Shown here: positions 1 to 7,481 of the stretch, in pieces
Position numbering within the stretch: position 1 is the stretch's first letter
Layout: the number at the start of each line of letters is the position of its first letter
NCBI GenBank assembly: GCA_049515655.1
Contig: JBEKTW010000041.1
Location: 1 to 18,404, forward strand
Source: JBEKTW01 sp049515655
Lineage (GTDB): Bacteria; Bacteroidota; Ignavibacteria; UBA10030; SZUA-254
Length of the DNA stretch: 18,404 bases
Direction of reading: 5' to 3'
Position numbers and translations under genes: made by a program
The notes under the pieces: model-generated
What the model saw: the letters and a program-made list of their open reading frames with translations, nothing else
Told to the model about the DNA's origin: nothing
Database searches by the model: none

Positions 1-2
1 AT

Positions 3-113
3 GGGGAGCATCTCTTTGCGACGGCCTCGCACGCTCTGGCGGACCTCCACGCAAATCACTCTCCCATTCCCGATGCCAATAGTCAATCCAAAAGGTACAA
101 TATTAGTCTGTAA
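3..113 (+). CDS. Possible C-terminal fragment of an unidentified protein
   Basis: Reading frame 3 is open from the left edge to a TAA at 111-113 and gives 36 residues starting GEHLFATASHALADLH and ending in NISL. The composition looks protein-like, while the other two plus frames read as arginine-rich or stop sooner. No family can be assigned from so short a tail. The gene would start outside the window and run rightward, converging on the leftward peptidase gene. The call rests only on composition and position. Confidence 0.35.
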   Translation, partial: GEHLFATASHALADLHANHSPIPDANSQSKRYNISL

Positions 114-114
114 C

Positions 115-212
115 ATACGAGGACGCAGAGAAAAGATGCGCAGAGGTCGCAGGGAGGATTAGCCGCAGCGCTTAATCAGCTTTGCGTTCTTTGTGCCCTT
201 GGCGGTTTAATA
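115..212. repeat. Imperfect inverted repeat of the 'cgcagag/cgcaaag' intergenic type
   Basis: The left arm contains gacgcagagaaaagatgcgc and continues as cagaggtcgcag. The right arm contains tttgcgttctttgtgccc, followed by ttggcggttt. The reverse complement of the right arm (aaaccgccaaggg, then cacaaagaacgcaaag) resembles the left arm with mismatches. Such arms with 'cgcagag'/'cgcaaag' units are remembered as recurrent non-coding repeats in many environmental bacterial genomes; that is memory, not a search result. The element lies between a possible gene end at 113 and the stop of the peptidase gene at 278. The rest of this gap (213-277) shows nothing recognisable. Confidence 0.45.
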
Positions 213-277
213 TCTTGTTACGAGCGGGAGGACGGAAGGTGGGGTTGGCATGGGACTCAGATGTGAAACATGGGGGT

Positions 278-1426
278 TTACCACCGTTTAAACGAAAAAG
301 GCTTTCCGAGAATCAATTTGATTCCAGGGAGTCTTGCCCGTTTTCCGTCAATCTCTCGAAGGCCGATAAAAGACCGGAGGTCTCCGAGGTCGACGAGCAC
401 GGGAGTCGATTCCGTGTGCGTATCGACCTGGTAAGAGATTCCGAGGTCGGCAAGAGTCGTTTTGTTCTTTCCATGCTGGACAAGAATGTTTCGAATAATC
501 AGGTCGTACGCTTTCTTGCCGTTGAACGGGAGATTCTCGTAGAGGGAGACATTCGCATGCTTATACTGTTCCGTCGCAAGAGCGTAGAGGCCCGCGAGAA
601 TGCCGACCGCATTGAGTCTTCTTACCGAATGTTTTTCCGGGTCGTTTATAGTGTGCCCGGATTCTATCAACACCGTACTCGTACCACACTTCTGCATGTT
701 TTCGCCGAACGCCCGCGGGTCGAACGTGTCGTCGTATTTTGCCAGCCGCCGCTGGCCGACGCAGTGCATTGCCGCCACCAGGCTTGCGGCAAGATATTTC
801 GCCTGTTTTCGGACGGGGTTATCCGACCGTTTGGCATCGAACGCCGGGGCCAGGAGCCCGAGAGCCGTCAGTTGTTTGGAATTCGCGACCGTGCTTAACT
901 CCTGGTCGTGCAGGTTAAGCCCAAAATGCGGGCGGAGTTTCCGCTGAAGCGATTTAAGGATGCGTGCTTCGGGAGTCCGCAGTGCCAGCGCGTCCCGGTT
1001 CATGTCGATACCCTGAGCTGTCCGCCGCTGAAAGCATGCCGCCCCGTCGGGATTGAGCATCGGGAGAAAATGTAGTGTGAGCGACGAGAGTATCCGGCGG
1101 GCCGGTGGAGCGTCCTTCGCTTTACTAAAATAGCTAAGAACATCCAGGATCGCCATAGTCGCGGTAGACTCGTCGCCGTGCATCTGTGACCACAGAAGGA
1201 CAGAAGTCTTGCCGTTGCCGACGGTTACCAGCCGCAGCGGTCTTCCCTGAAACGATTTGCCGACCTCCCGAATGACAATCAACCCTCTCGAGTCGTTCGC
1301 CAGGGCATCAATCACACGGTGCAGCTTTCCGGGAGTGAATCGTCGCACGGGGAATGCGTCACTTCGATAATGCCGGTATTGCTTGAAAAGCCGCGAGGCA
1401 AATGTCAAAAACGTTTCTTTTCTCAT
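278..1426 (-). CDS. M14 family zinc carboxypeptidase-like protein
   Basis: A 382-residue protein with the metallocarboxypeptidase (M14) signature. In this numbering the zinc ligands are His83 and Glu86 in HGDES and His173 in NLHDQ. The substrate-binding Asn143-Arg144 pair lies in MNRDA, and a likely catalytic glutamate is Glu255 in LIESG. The ATG at 1426 was chosen because AGGAAG stands 8 bases upstream; the frame stays open to a TTG at 1567, but that extension does not look protein-like. No signal peptide is visible, so a cytoplasmic location is likely, unlike the second M14 enzyme at the right end. About 80 C-terminal residues after the catalytic domain match nothing I recognise. The exact substrate (peptide, amide or murein-derived) cannot be read from the sequence. 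The gene stands alone, transcribed leftward, with a possible TTG-N19-TATATTAG promoter directly before the RBS. Confidence 0.85.
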   Translation of the reverse strand: MRKETFLTFASRLFKQYRHYRSDAFPVRRFTPGKLHRVIDALANDSRGLIVIREVGKSFQGRPLRLVTVGNGKTSVLLWSQMHGDESTATMAILDVLSYFSKAKDAPPARRILSSLTLHFLPMLNPDGAACFQRRTAQGIDMNRDALALRTPEARILKSLQRKLRPHFGLNLHDQELSTVANSKQLTALGLLAPAFDAKRSDNPVRKQAKYLAASLVAAMHCVGQRRLAKYDDTFDPRAFGENMQKCGTSTVLIESGHTINDPEKHSVRRLNAVGILAGLYALATEQYKHANVSLYENLPFNGKKAYDLIIRNILVQHGKNKTTLADLGISYQVDTHTESTPVLVDLGDLRSFIGLREIDGKRARLPGIKLILGKPFSFKRW

Positions 1427-1600
1427 AACGGGACTTCCTAATATAGAAAAATCCCATTCTCGTGCAATCCGAACCATCAACAAACCCGCAAACACCTGTA
1501 ATGCCTTGGTTTGAATGGTGTGGTCCTCGCCTGACCCCCCTTGGTATTCTTTCCCTTGAGTAAGCAAGTAGCTCTGTATCCGATCCCAAAGCTGCGCACG

Positions 1601-1762
1601 TCCGAACTCACCCTGTGGTCCCTCTCTAAGATTAGAGAGGGACGCTGGCCACGGAAGCGCTTCCCCTTCTCTACTTGTAGACCTGCCTGCCGGCCTAACC
1701 TCACGTAACCGCTGTGCCGTGAAGTTCGGCAGGCAGGGAAGGGGGCAGGGGATGAGTTCGGA
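1601..1762. repeat. Nested inverted-repeat element (MITE/REP-like, non-coding)
   Basis: The outer arms are tccgaactcaccctg (from 1601) and caggggatgagttcgga (1746-1762), reverse complements apart from small differences. Inside lies a perfect 12-base palindrome arm pair, gtccctctctaa / ttagagagggac (1618-1629 and 1632-1643). A further pair, cctgcctgccg / cggcaggcagg, lies around 1681-1691 and 1726-1737. No transposase and no convincing ORF is present. The layout, two hairpins within a larger hairpin, fits a non-autonomous mobile repeat, and similar cctgcctgccg and ccctctct palindromes are remembered from environmental Bacteroidota and other genomes. The flanks 1427-1600 and 1763-1970 show no gene or RNA I can support. 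Confidence 0.6.
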
Positions 1763-1970
1763 GCGGGTCTGTGGAAGCCGAATCGAGCAATGTCACGGTT
1801 ACTCCCCCCAGCCTGCGCGTCCAGAGCGTTGCCGAATAGAATTTGGGAACGAGATAAACCCTTCGCGTGCATTGCGGTCCGTTTTCCTTATCGCAGTCAG
1901 TGCTTCGGTTGAAACAGGGCCATACCGATCATTTGCCCTGTCCGAACGCATCATGAATATCAGCGGTCCC

Positions 1971-2002
1971 TTTGCTTCACTTTTGAAATCTTCGTATATT
2001 AT
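1971..2002 (+). promoter_or_regulatory. Probable promoter of lon
   Basis: TTTG at 1971-1974 is followed by 20 bases and then TATATTAT at 1995-2002, preceded by TTCG. This fits the Bacteroidota-type TTTG-N(19-21)-TAnnTTTG pattern except in the last two bases. It also reads as a conventional TTGCTT-N17-TATATT sigma70 site. Transcription would start near 2008, leaving a leader of about 75 bases before the lon ATG. No CIRCE or other heat-shock operator was recognised. Confidence 0.5.
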
Positions 2003-2083
2003 ACAGATAAACTTCCACACTATTCACTCATCCGTCCCGATAAGCGGGGAAGAGCCGGCTGTCGGGGCATTTTTGTCTCGAAA

Positions 2084-4474
2084 ATGAAAGAAGAAGAAAC
2101 CATTTCAGCAAACCGGGAAGAAACCAGCCCCGTTCCACCCGATCGAATTCCCACACGTCTCCCCGTGCTCCCACTGCGGGATACGGTCATTTTCCCGTAC
2201 ATGATATTCCCCGTCCTCGTAGGACGGGAGTCATCGCTTCGTTCGGCAGCGGCCGCCGTTGAGCGGGATAAATTCATCTTCCTGGTCACGCAGAAGACCG
2301 CCTCCACCGAGGAGCCGACGAAAGATGACGTGTACATCGAAGGCACCATCGGCAGAATCGTGCAAACACTCAAACTTCCCAATGGCTTGATGAAGATTCT
2401 TGTGGATGGAGTCGCACAGGCGTTCATCACAACGTTCATTCCGAACTCGCAGTTCCTCGAAGTCGATGTGAAGATCATCAGTGAAACGATCGAGATGACC
2501 CCGGAAATCGATGCCTTTGTCCGCCATGTCTCATCACTGTTCGCGGAGTATGTCCATCTGAATCGAAATGTGGCGAGCGAAGTGATGGTGGCGTACGAAA
2601 ACATCAAAGATCCCCAGCGCAAGCTCTACTATGTCGCCGCGAATATGACTCAAGCTGTTGACGTGAAGCAAAAGATTCTGCGCCTCACGACGCTCAGGGA
2701 TCAATACCTCGAACTCATTCGCATGCTGGGTTCGGAAATCGACGTGTTGAAAATCCAGAAGGACATCGATTCAAAAGTTCACGACAGCATTCAGAAATCA
2801 CAGCGGCGGTTCCTCTTACAGGAACAAATGCGCGTGCTGCAGGACGAGCTTGGTGAAGAGGAGGCGGCGTCGCCGGAATTGTTGAAGCTCAAGAAGCAGC
2901 TTGATGAAGCGAAAATGCCGAAAGAGGTATACGAAAAGGCTATAGAGGAATTCAACAAGCTGAAGAAAACTCCCCCCCAATCGCCAGAGTTTGGTGTCAG
3001 CAGGAACTTCCTCGACTGGCTGATTGCTGTGCCGTGGTATAAACGGACAAACGATGACCTCAAGGTGAAGCACGTACAACAGATTTTGGATGAGGACCAC
3101 TTCGGGCTCGAGAAACCGAAAGAGCGCATTCTTGAGCACATCGCCGTGCTGAATTTGGTGAAGGAGATGAAAGGCCAGATCCTCTGCTTTGTCGGCCCTC
3201 CGGGTGTGGGAAAAACTTCCCTGGGGAAATCCATCGCCCGTGCGCTTGGCAGGAAATTCGTTCGGATCTCGCTCGGCGGCGTACGCGATGAGGCCGAGAT
3301 TCGCGGACACCGCCGTACCTACATCGGCTCAATGCCCGGGAAGATCATCCAATCGATGAAACGCGCCGGCGTCATCAATCCGGTGATCCTCATGGACGAA
3401 GTTGACAAGATGAGCATGGATTTCCGCGGAGACCCGTCGTCGGCCCTCCTGGAGGTCCTCGACCCCGAGCAAAACGTTTCGTTCAACGACCACTATCTTG
3501 ACGTGGACTACGACCTTTCACACGTCATGTTCATTACGACCGCGAACGTGCGATACAACATTCCGCTGCCGTTGCAGGACAGAATGGAAATCATCGAGTT
3601 GCCCGGTTACCTTGAATACGACAAACGAGAGATCGCAAAGCGCCACATTATCCCGAAACAGCTTGTCGAACATGGCCTGAAGAGCACGGAAGTGCATTTC
3701 ACGGAGAACGCCATCGTGAAGATTATCCAGGAGTACACGCGTGAAGCGGGCGTGCGGAATATGGAAAGGGAAATCGCTTCGATCTGTCGGAAGGTCGCAA
3801 AGGAAATTGTCCTTGCAAGGCAGAAGAACGGAAAACGGGCGGCTCCGAAGCTTTTGCGCGTGGACGAAAAGAAGGTCGAAAAGTATCTGGGTGTTCCGAA
3901 GATCCGGAAGCGACCCACTGAACGCGAACGGAGGGTGGGTTCGGTGATCGGACTCGCGTGGACGAGCGTCGGCGGCGACATCCTCAATGTTGATGTCACG
4001 ATCATGAACGGTCATGAGAAGCTCACGCTGACGGGTCAACTTGGTGAAGTGATGAAGGAATCGGCGCAGGCGGCGCTGAGTTACATCCGCTCGAACGCGA
4101 GGGCGCTCGGCGTTCCGCAAAACTTCTATCAGAAAAAGGAGATTCATATCCATTTGCCGGAAGGCGCCATTCCCAAGGACGGACCTTCAGCGGGACTGAC
4201 AATGGCGATGGCAATGGTCTCAGCCGCCTCCAACCGCCGCGCACGCAGCGACATCGCGATGACGGGAGAGATCACACTGCGGGGCAATGTGCTCGCCATC
4301 GGAGGGTTGAATGAAAAACTCCTCGCGGCACAGCGCAACGGCATGAAAGTGGTTCTCATCCCGAAGGAAAACGAAAAGGACCTGGTGGAAATTCCGGCGA
4401 AGGTGAAAGAAGGCCTGAAGATTATCTGCGTGGAGAAAATCGCCGACGCAATCCCGTGGGTATTCGGCAAGTAA
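2084..4474 (+). CDS. lon: ATP-dependent protease Lon (endopeptidase La)
   Basis: A 796-residue LonA protease, the usual full length. It degrades misfolded and regulatory proteins in the cytoplasm as a ring hexamer. The order is as expected. An N-terminal substrate-recognition domain (about 25-215) begins with LPVLPLRDTVIFPYM, and a coiled-coil linker follows (about 220-300). The AAA+ module has Walker A GPPGVGKT at 371-378 and Walker B VILMDEVDK at 434-442. The C-terminal serine-lysine protease domain has catalytic Ser702 in PKDGPSAG and Lys745 in GGLNEKLLAA. All key residues are intact. No clear Shine-Dalgarno precedes the ATG, but the protein begins sensibly there and a promoter candidate lies about 80 bases upstream. 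It appears to be a single-gene unit. A small hairpin at 4495-4510 follows the stop but lacks a T-run, so no terminator is assigned. Confidence 0.98.
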   Translation: MKEEETISANREETSPVPPDRIPTRLPVLPLRDTVIFPYMIFPVLVGRESSLRSAAAAVERDKFIFLVTQKTASTEEPTKDDVYIEGTIGRIVQTLKLPNGLMKILVDGVAQAFITTFIPNSQFLEVDVKIISETIEMTPEIDAFVRHVSSLFAEYVHLNRNVASEVMVAYENIKDPQRKLYYVAANMTQAVDVKQKILRLTTLRDQYLELIRMLGSEIDVLKIQKDIDSKVHDSIQKSQRRFLLQEQMRVLQDELGEEEAASPELLKLKKQLDEAKMPKEVYEKAIEEFNKLKKTPPQSPEFGVSRNFLDWLIAVPWYKRTNDDLKVKHVQQILDEDHFGLEKPKERILEHIAVLNLVKEMKGQILCFVGPPGVGKTSLGKSIARALGRKFVRISLGGVRDEAEIRGHRRTYIGSMPGKIIQSMKRAGVINPVILMDEVDKMSMDFRGDPSSALLEVLDPEQNVSFNDHYLDVDYDLSHVMFITTANVRYNIPLPLQDRMEIIELPGYLEYDKREIAKRHIIPKQLVEHGLKSTEVHFTENAIVKIIQEYTREAGVRNMEREIASICRKVAKEIVLARQKNGKRAAPKLLRVDEKKVEKYLGVPKIRKRPTERERRVGSVIGLAWTSVGGDILNVDVTIMNGHEKLTLTGQLGEVMKESAQAALSYIRSNARALGVPQNFYQKKEIHIHLPEGAIPKDGPSAGLTMAMAMVSAASNRRARSDIAMTGEITLRGNVLAIGGLNEKLLAAQRNGMKVVLIPKENEKDLVEIPAKVKEGLKIICVEKIADAIPWVFGK

Positions 4475-4612
4475 CCGCCCAAGATCTGTAAATTCCGGTC
4501 CTCCTACCGGCGAGGCTTCTCATTTCAGCCCGACGGTTTCCCTAACATTTTTTTGCACGGAATTCCGTGATGCCTATTTAGGAACTGAGGTTATGCAAAA
4601 CAATGTTGGATC

Positions 4613-4815
4613 TCCGAAATCCGAAGCACGAAATCCGAAATCTTAAACAAAATCTAAGTTCTAAATCCAAAAATCAAAACATCAATCAGAACGACAAACA
4701 TTTTTGATTTCTTAGATGTCTTGGTTTAGATGCTGGCACTTGGTGCTTGTTTGGAATTTAGATATTAAGATTTAGGATTTGTTTAGAGTTTAGATATTCG
4801 GATTTAGAATTTTTC
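4613..4815. repeat. A/T-rich long imperfect inverted repeat with AAATCCGAA/CTAAAT units
   Basis: A left arm at 4616-4671 (units such as aaatccgaa, cgaaatccgaaatc and ctaaatccaaa) is mirrored by a right arm at 4750-4806. The reverse complement of the right arm starts with taaatccgaatatc and ends with ctaaattccaaa. The two arms are 56 and 57 bases with scattered mismatches. The loop contains ggcacttggtgc-type sequence. The base composition is far more A/T-rich than the genes on both sides and no ORF is present. This is recognised from memory as a class of intergenic repeat common in genomes assembled from environmental samples; its mechanism of spread is unknown to me. It fills most of the gap between lon and the convergent phosphatase gene. 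The rest of that gap (4475-4612) holds only a weak hairpin, a T-run and a 14-base palindrome at 4556-4569. Confidence 0.65.
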
Positions 4816-4841
4816 ACATCGATTAATGACTCTGCGTAACA

Positions 4842-6503
4842 TCACTTAGTAATTGTGATCGCCTCGCCCAGCACGTTCCCCTCGCATTGCGGCGGGGGCT
4901 CGATGCCGAGTATCGCCGCGAGCGTCGGAGCAATGTCAATGGGACTGACGGCATCATTATACACTCCCTGCCTCACACCTTTTCCTGCAAGTATGAGTAG
5001 AACATGCGTATCGTAGGTATAGGGCATTCCATGGTTGGTTCCCGTCGGGGAGCTGTCGATGATACAAAACGGTTTGACAAGGATGAGAATATCGCCACTG
5101 CGGGAAGGATAAAAGGAGCGTTTTACCCGTTCGCAGAAGCAGCCATCGTCATGTTCCTTCGATAGTTCGTCTGCCGTATACGCTTTATCGATGGGGAAGG
5201 AATCAGTGAGAGAGTCTTTCAACACGCCTCGAATGTTTTGAAGGGAAAGTCCTTTTTCCTTCGCGGTGTTCTCGTTCAGATAAATCTGCCCGTCGATTGT
5301 TTGAGTCACCCACGATGAAGATGATTGTCCAAACGCGTGATCGAGTGCCCGGGTCGCCCGAGCGGTGATTTCTTTCGTGCTGATGCGGGCAGTTCGCACA
5401 TCCGGGGATTCTTTCATTTTGTATTCGGGTATCGGAGCGATACCGTGGTCGGCCGAAACGGCAATGACACAGTTGTCAAGCCCGATTTTCTGCTTAAGGA
5501 ATGCCAGGAATTCGGCGATCATTCTATCGGTACGGAGCATGTTATCGAAGACCTCGTGGCTGTTCGGGCCAAACGCGTGCCCGACAATGTCCGTCGCAGA
5601 GATGCTGATGCACAGCATATCCGTTACCCCGCGCACGCCCAGTGATTCCCGCACGAACGCTCGACGCGCAAACTGGAGTAGAATTTCCGTCGAGAAAGGT
5701 GAAGTGTCGAGCGCCTCGAGGTACGAAGAGGTGAGATGTAAGCTGTCGTTTCCGACGATGTGATGAGGAAATGCCTTCCCGAATCCGGGAACGTCTGCTT
5801 CATACGGAGCATCGTCGACATCACAGATTGAGGCGGCCACTTCGGGTTGAAGCTCTCTCCACCAGTTCCCGAAGTTACGACGGAAGATTCCTGATTCATT
5901 GAATTCCCTCACCCACGACGGCAATGAGGCCATGTAGTAGGTCGATGTTACGACAGTCGAATCCTCTATCCAGTATGCCGTCCCCGATTTTCCCGCCAGC
6001 ATTATCGCGCTTCGGTCTTTGTTCGAGATGCCGATGACTTTTGACCGGAAATTGGTTGTCTTGCGGAGCATATCGCCAAACGAAGGAACCATGAGCCAGC
6101 GGGGAGAACAACCCTTTCCGTTCTTTCCGACCATGCTCACCGAGTCGTCGTCGACCGAATCGTACGCCTTCTTCCTCACTCTATCATACCACCGGTTGCC
6201 GACAATGCCGTTGACGTGACTGTATGTTCCAGTGGCGATTGCCGCATGCCCCGGCGCCGTCTTTGTGTAGGCATAACCGTACTGTGCATTCGTGAAATCA
6301 GCCCCGCGACGGAGAAGGTACGTGAAACCGCTGTCGCAAAAGTACGGTTCAAAACGTGCCAGGTAATCATACGGCACCTGGTCGAGCACGATCTCGACAA
6401 TGAGTTGAGGCCGGTGACTCTGTCCGTCCGGCGGCTGTCCGGCGGCACCTCGGGGGAAAAGCGCGCCAAGGATGATGAGAAAGGTGTATGTACATTTGCT
6501 CAT
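4842..6503 (-). CDS. Exported PafA-like alkaline phosphatase (alkaline phosphatase superfamily)
   Basis: A 553-residue protein with an N-terminal signal peptide (MSKCTYTFLIILGALFPRGAAG), so probably periplasmic or secreted. It has the metal-dependent alkaline phosphatase superfamily fold. Visible residues are Asp41 (VLDQ), nucleophile Thr82 (KTAPGH), Asn103 (GNRWYD), Lys162 and Arg164 (NKDRSAI), Asp305 and His309 (ATDIVGH), Asp352-His353 (SADHG) and His490 (GTNHG). The Asn/Lys/Arg set is the hallmark of the phosphate-insensitive monoesterase PafA of Flavobacteriia, and Lys162 and Arg164 even carry PafA's numbering. It likely releases phosphate from organic monoesters. The ATG at 6503 was chosen because it opens the signal peptide and has GAGAG 5 bases upstream; the frame continues to 6542. 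It is transcribed away from the HisA-like gene across a 160-base divergent gap. No Pho box was recognised. Confidence 0.93.
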   Translation of the reverse strand: MSKCTYTFLIILGALFPRGAAGQPPDGQSHRPQLIVEIVLDQVPYDYLARFEPYFCDSGFTYLLRRGADFTNAQYGYAYTKTAPGHAAIATGTYSHVNGIVGNRWYDRVRKKAYDSVDDDSVSMVGKNGKGCSPRWLMVPSFGDMLRKTTNFRSKVIGISNKDRSAIMLAGKSGTAYWIEDSTVVTSTYYMASLPSWVREFNESGIFRRNFGNWWRELQPEVAASICDVDDAPYEADVPGFGKAFPHHIVGNDSLHLTSSYLEALDTSPFSTEILLQFARRAFVRESLGVRGVTDMLCISISATDIVGHAFGPNSHEVFDNMLRTDRMIAEFLAFLKQKIGLDNCVIAVSADHGIAPIPEYKMKESPDVRTARISTKEITARATRALDHAFGQSSSSWVTQTIDGQIYLNENTAKEKGLSLQNIRGVLKDSLTDSFPIDKAYTADELSKEHDDGCFCERVKRSFYPSRSGDILILVKPFCIIDSSPTGTNHGMPYTYDTHVLLILAGKGVRQGVYNDAVSPIDIAPTLAAILGIEPPPQCEGNVLGEAITITK

Positions 6504-6531
6504 GTATACTCTCAGTGGTGGACCGAAAGTC

Positions 6532-6539
6532 ACAAGATA
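6532..6539 (-). promoter_or_regulatory. Possible -7 element of the phosphatase gene
   Basis: On the minus strand TATCTTGT, preceded by aaatttg, resembles the TAnnTTTG element and the other promoter candidates in this window. It lies about 28 bases before the chosen ATG. No good TTTG is found 19-21 bases further upstream, so support is weak. Confidence 0.25.
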
Positions 6540-6610
6540 CAAATTTTTCTCGACAACCTACGTACCGGTGTCCCCGGGAGCGAGCAATTGTAATCGCTTC
6601 CACCGTTCTG

Positions 6611-6642
6611 TTTGAATTTGATGGGAAAAATTCGCATTTTGA
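6611..6642 (+). promoter_or_regulatory. Probable promoter of the HisA-like/pfkB/dap/serS operon
   Basis: TTTG at 6611-6614, a 20-base spacer ending in aaaaattcg, then CATTTTGA at 6635-6642. This matches the TTTG-N20-TAnnTTTG pattern with one change in the first base of the second box. Start of transcription would fall near 6648, leaving a leader of only about 15 bases before the ATG at 6664 with no Shine-Dalgarno. No lysine riboswitch fits in such a leader. Confidence 0.5.
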
Positions 6643-6663
6643 ACTACAGAATTTAAACATTCA

Positions 6664-7416
6664 ATGCTGCTCATAATACCTTCGATTGAAATCAAAGACG
6701 GAAAGTGCTTGCGCCCGGTTCAAGGTGTCGGAGGATTTTCATACACGGATGACCCGGTTGAACGCGCGAAGTTGTGGCGCAAGGAAAACTCCAAGTCGCT
6801 TCACGTAACAGATGTCGATGGTGCGATTGCCGGACGGATGGTGAACTTTGATGTCATTCAGCGGATGGTAAAAGCAGTCGACATCCCGATCGAACTTGGA
6901 GGCGGTCTGCGGACGTTCGACGAAGTACGAAAAGCATTGGAGTGCGGGATCTACCGCGTGGTCATCGGCACCATGCTGATCGAAGAGCCCGACGAAGCGA
7001 AACGGGCTCTCGATGCATTCGGCGCAAGCGAAGTCGTTCTTGGTATCGACGCTGAAAATGGAATCGCGAAGATCCAGGGCCGGAACGTCGGCTCTGGACT
7101 CACCGCGATCAGTGTGGCGTTGAACGCGAAGCAACTGGGATTCAGGCGGGTTGTCTATACCGATGTCCTTGTCTACCGGACCATGCGTGGACCGAATCTC
7201 GCCGCGATTAGAATGTTGGCAGAGAAAACCGGCCTCAGCGTGACGGCCTCCGGAGGCGTTTCGGGGCTGGAGGATCTCCTGAAGCTGCAGGAATTGGAGC
7301 CGCTCGGTGTGGATTCCGTGGTGATTGGCAGGGCGTTGTATGAGAATAAGTTCTCCTGCCAGGGACTGTGGCGCTTGTGCGAGGCGGGGAATTTTCCGTA
7401 TACGGCAAAAGTTTGA
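6664..7416 (+). CDS. HisA-like (beta/alpha)8-barrel protein with altered catalytic residues
   Basis: A 250-residue protein alignable end to end with HisA, the ProFAR isomerase of histidine synthesis: IPSIEIKDGKCLRPVQG at the start, GGG at 79-81, VIGT at 100-103, Asp129 in GIDAENG, SGGVS at 196-200 and IGRAL at 221-225. Phosphate-binding loops are therefore kept. However, the first catalytic aspartate (Asp7/8 in known HisA) is Glu9 here. The conserved TDIxRDG(T/M)L segment is replaced by TDVLVYRTM (166-174), which loses the second functional Asp-Gly pair (Tyr171, Arg172). No other histidine gene lies nearby; the gene heads an operon with a PfkB kinase and lysine-synthesis genes. It may be a repurposed HisA paralogue acting on another phosphorylated compound, or a divergent but active HisA. 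The sequence supports the family, not the reaction. There is no visible RBS. Confidence 0.8.
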   Translation: MLLIIPSIEIKDGKCLRPVQGVGGFSYTDDPVERAKLWRKENSKSLHVTDVDGAIAGRMVNFDVIQRMVKAVDIPIELGGGLRTFDEVRKALECGIYRVVIGTMLIEEPDEAKRALDAFGASEVVLGIDAENGIAKIQGRNVGSGLTAISVALNAKQLGFRRVVYTDVLVYRTMRGPNLAAIRMLAEKTGLSVTASGGVSGLEDLLKLQELEPLGVDSVVIGRALYENKFSCQGLWRLCEAGNFPYTAKV

Positions 7417-7481
7417 TGCCCGGAATGGTCGGAGGTAGTGTAAAATAAGAGAATGATTTTGCTCATGACAGGAAGACCGTT

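Noticed and set aside
182..898. 238-codon rightward open frame opposite the M14 gene
   Set aside because: It lies on the opposite strand of a gene with clear zinc-binding motifs, has an arginine-rich composition and matches no family.
1477..1872. 131-codon leftward open frame across the intergenic repeat
   Set aside because: It runs through the palindromic element and has low-complexity, unprotein-like content, so it is a by-product of the repeat.
1719..2087. 122-codon rightward frame ending at the lon start
   Set aside because: It starts inside the repeat, covers the lon promoter, and shows no family resemblance or RBS.
4495..4554. Hairpin CCGGT/ACCGG and a downstream T-run as a lon terminator
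   Set aside because: The 5-bp stem ends about 37 bases before the T-run, so they do not form an intrinsic terminator.
4556..4569. Perfect 14-base palindrome CACGGAATTCCGTG
   Set aside because: It has no promoter beside it and no T-run on the proper side; it may be chance.
7417..7481. Lysine riboswitch or attenuator before the kinase and dap genes
   Set aside because: Only 65 bases are available, with no strong hairpin; a lysine riboswitch is much longer.
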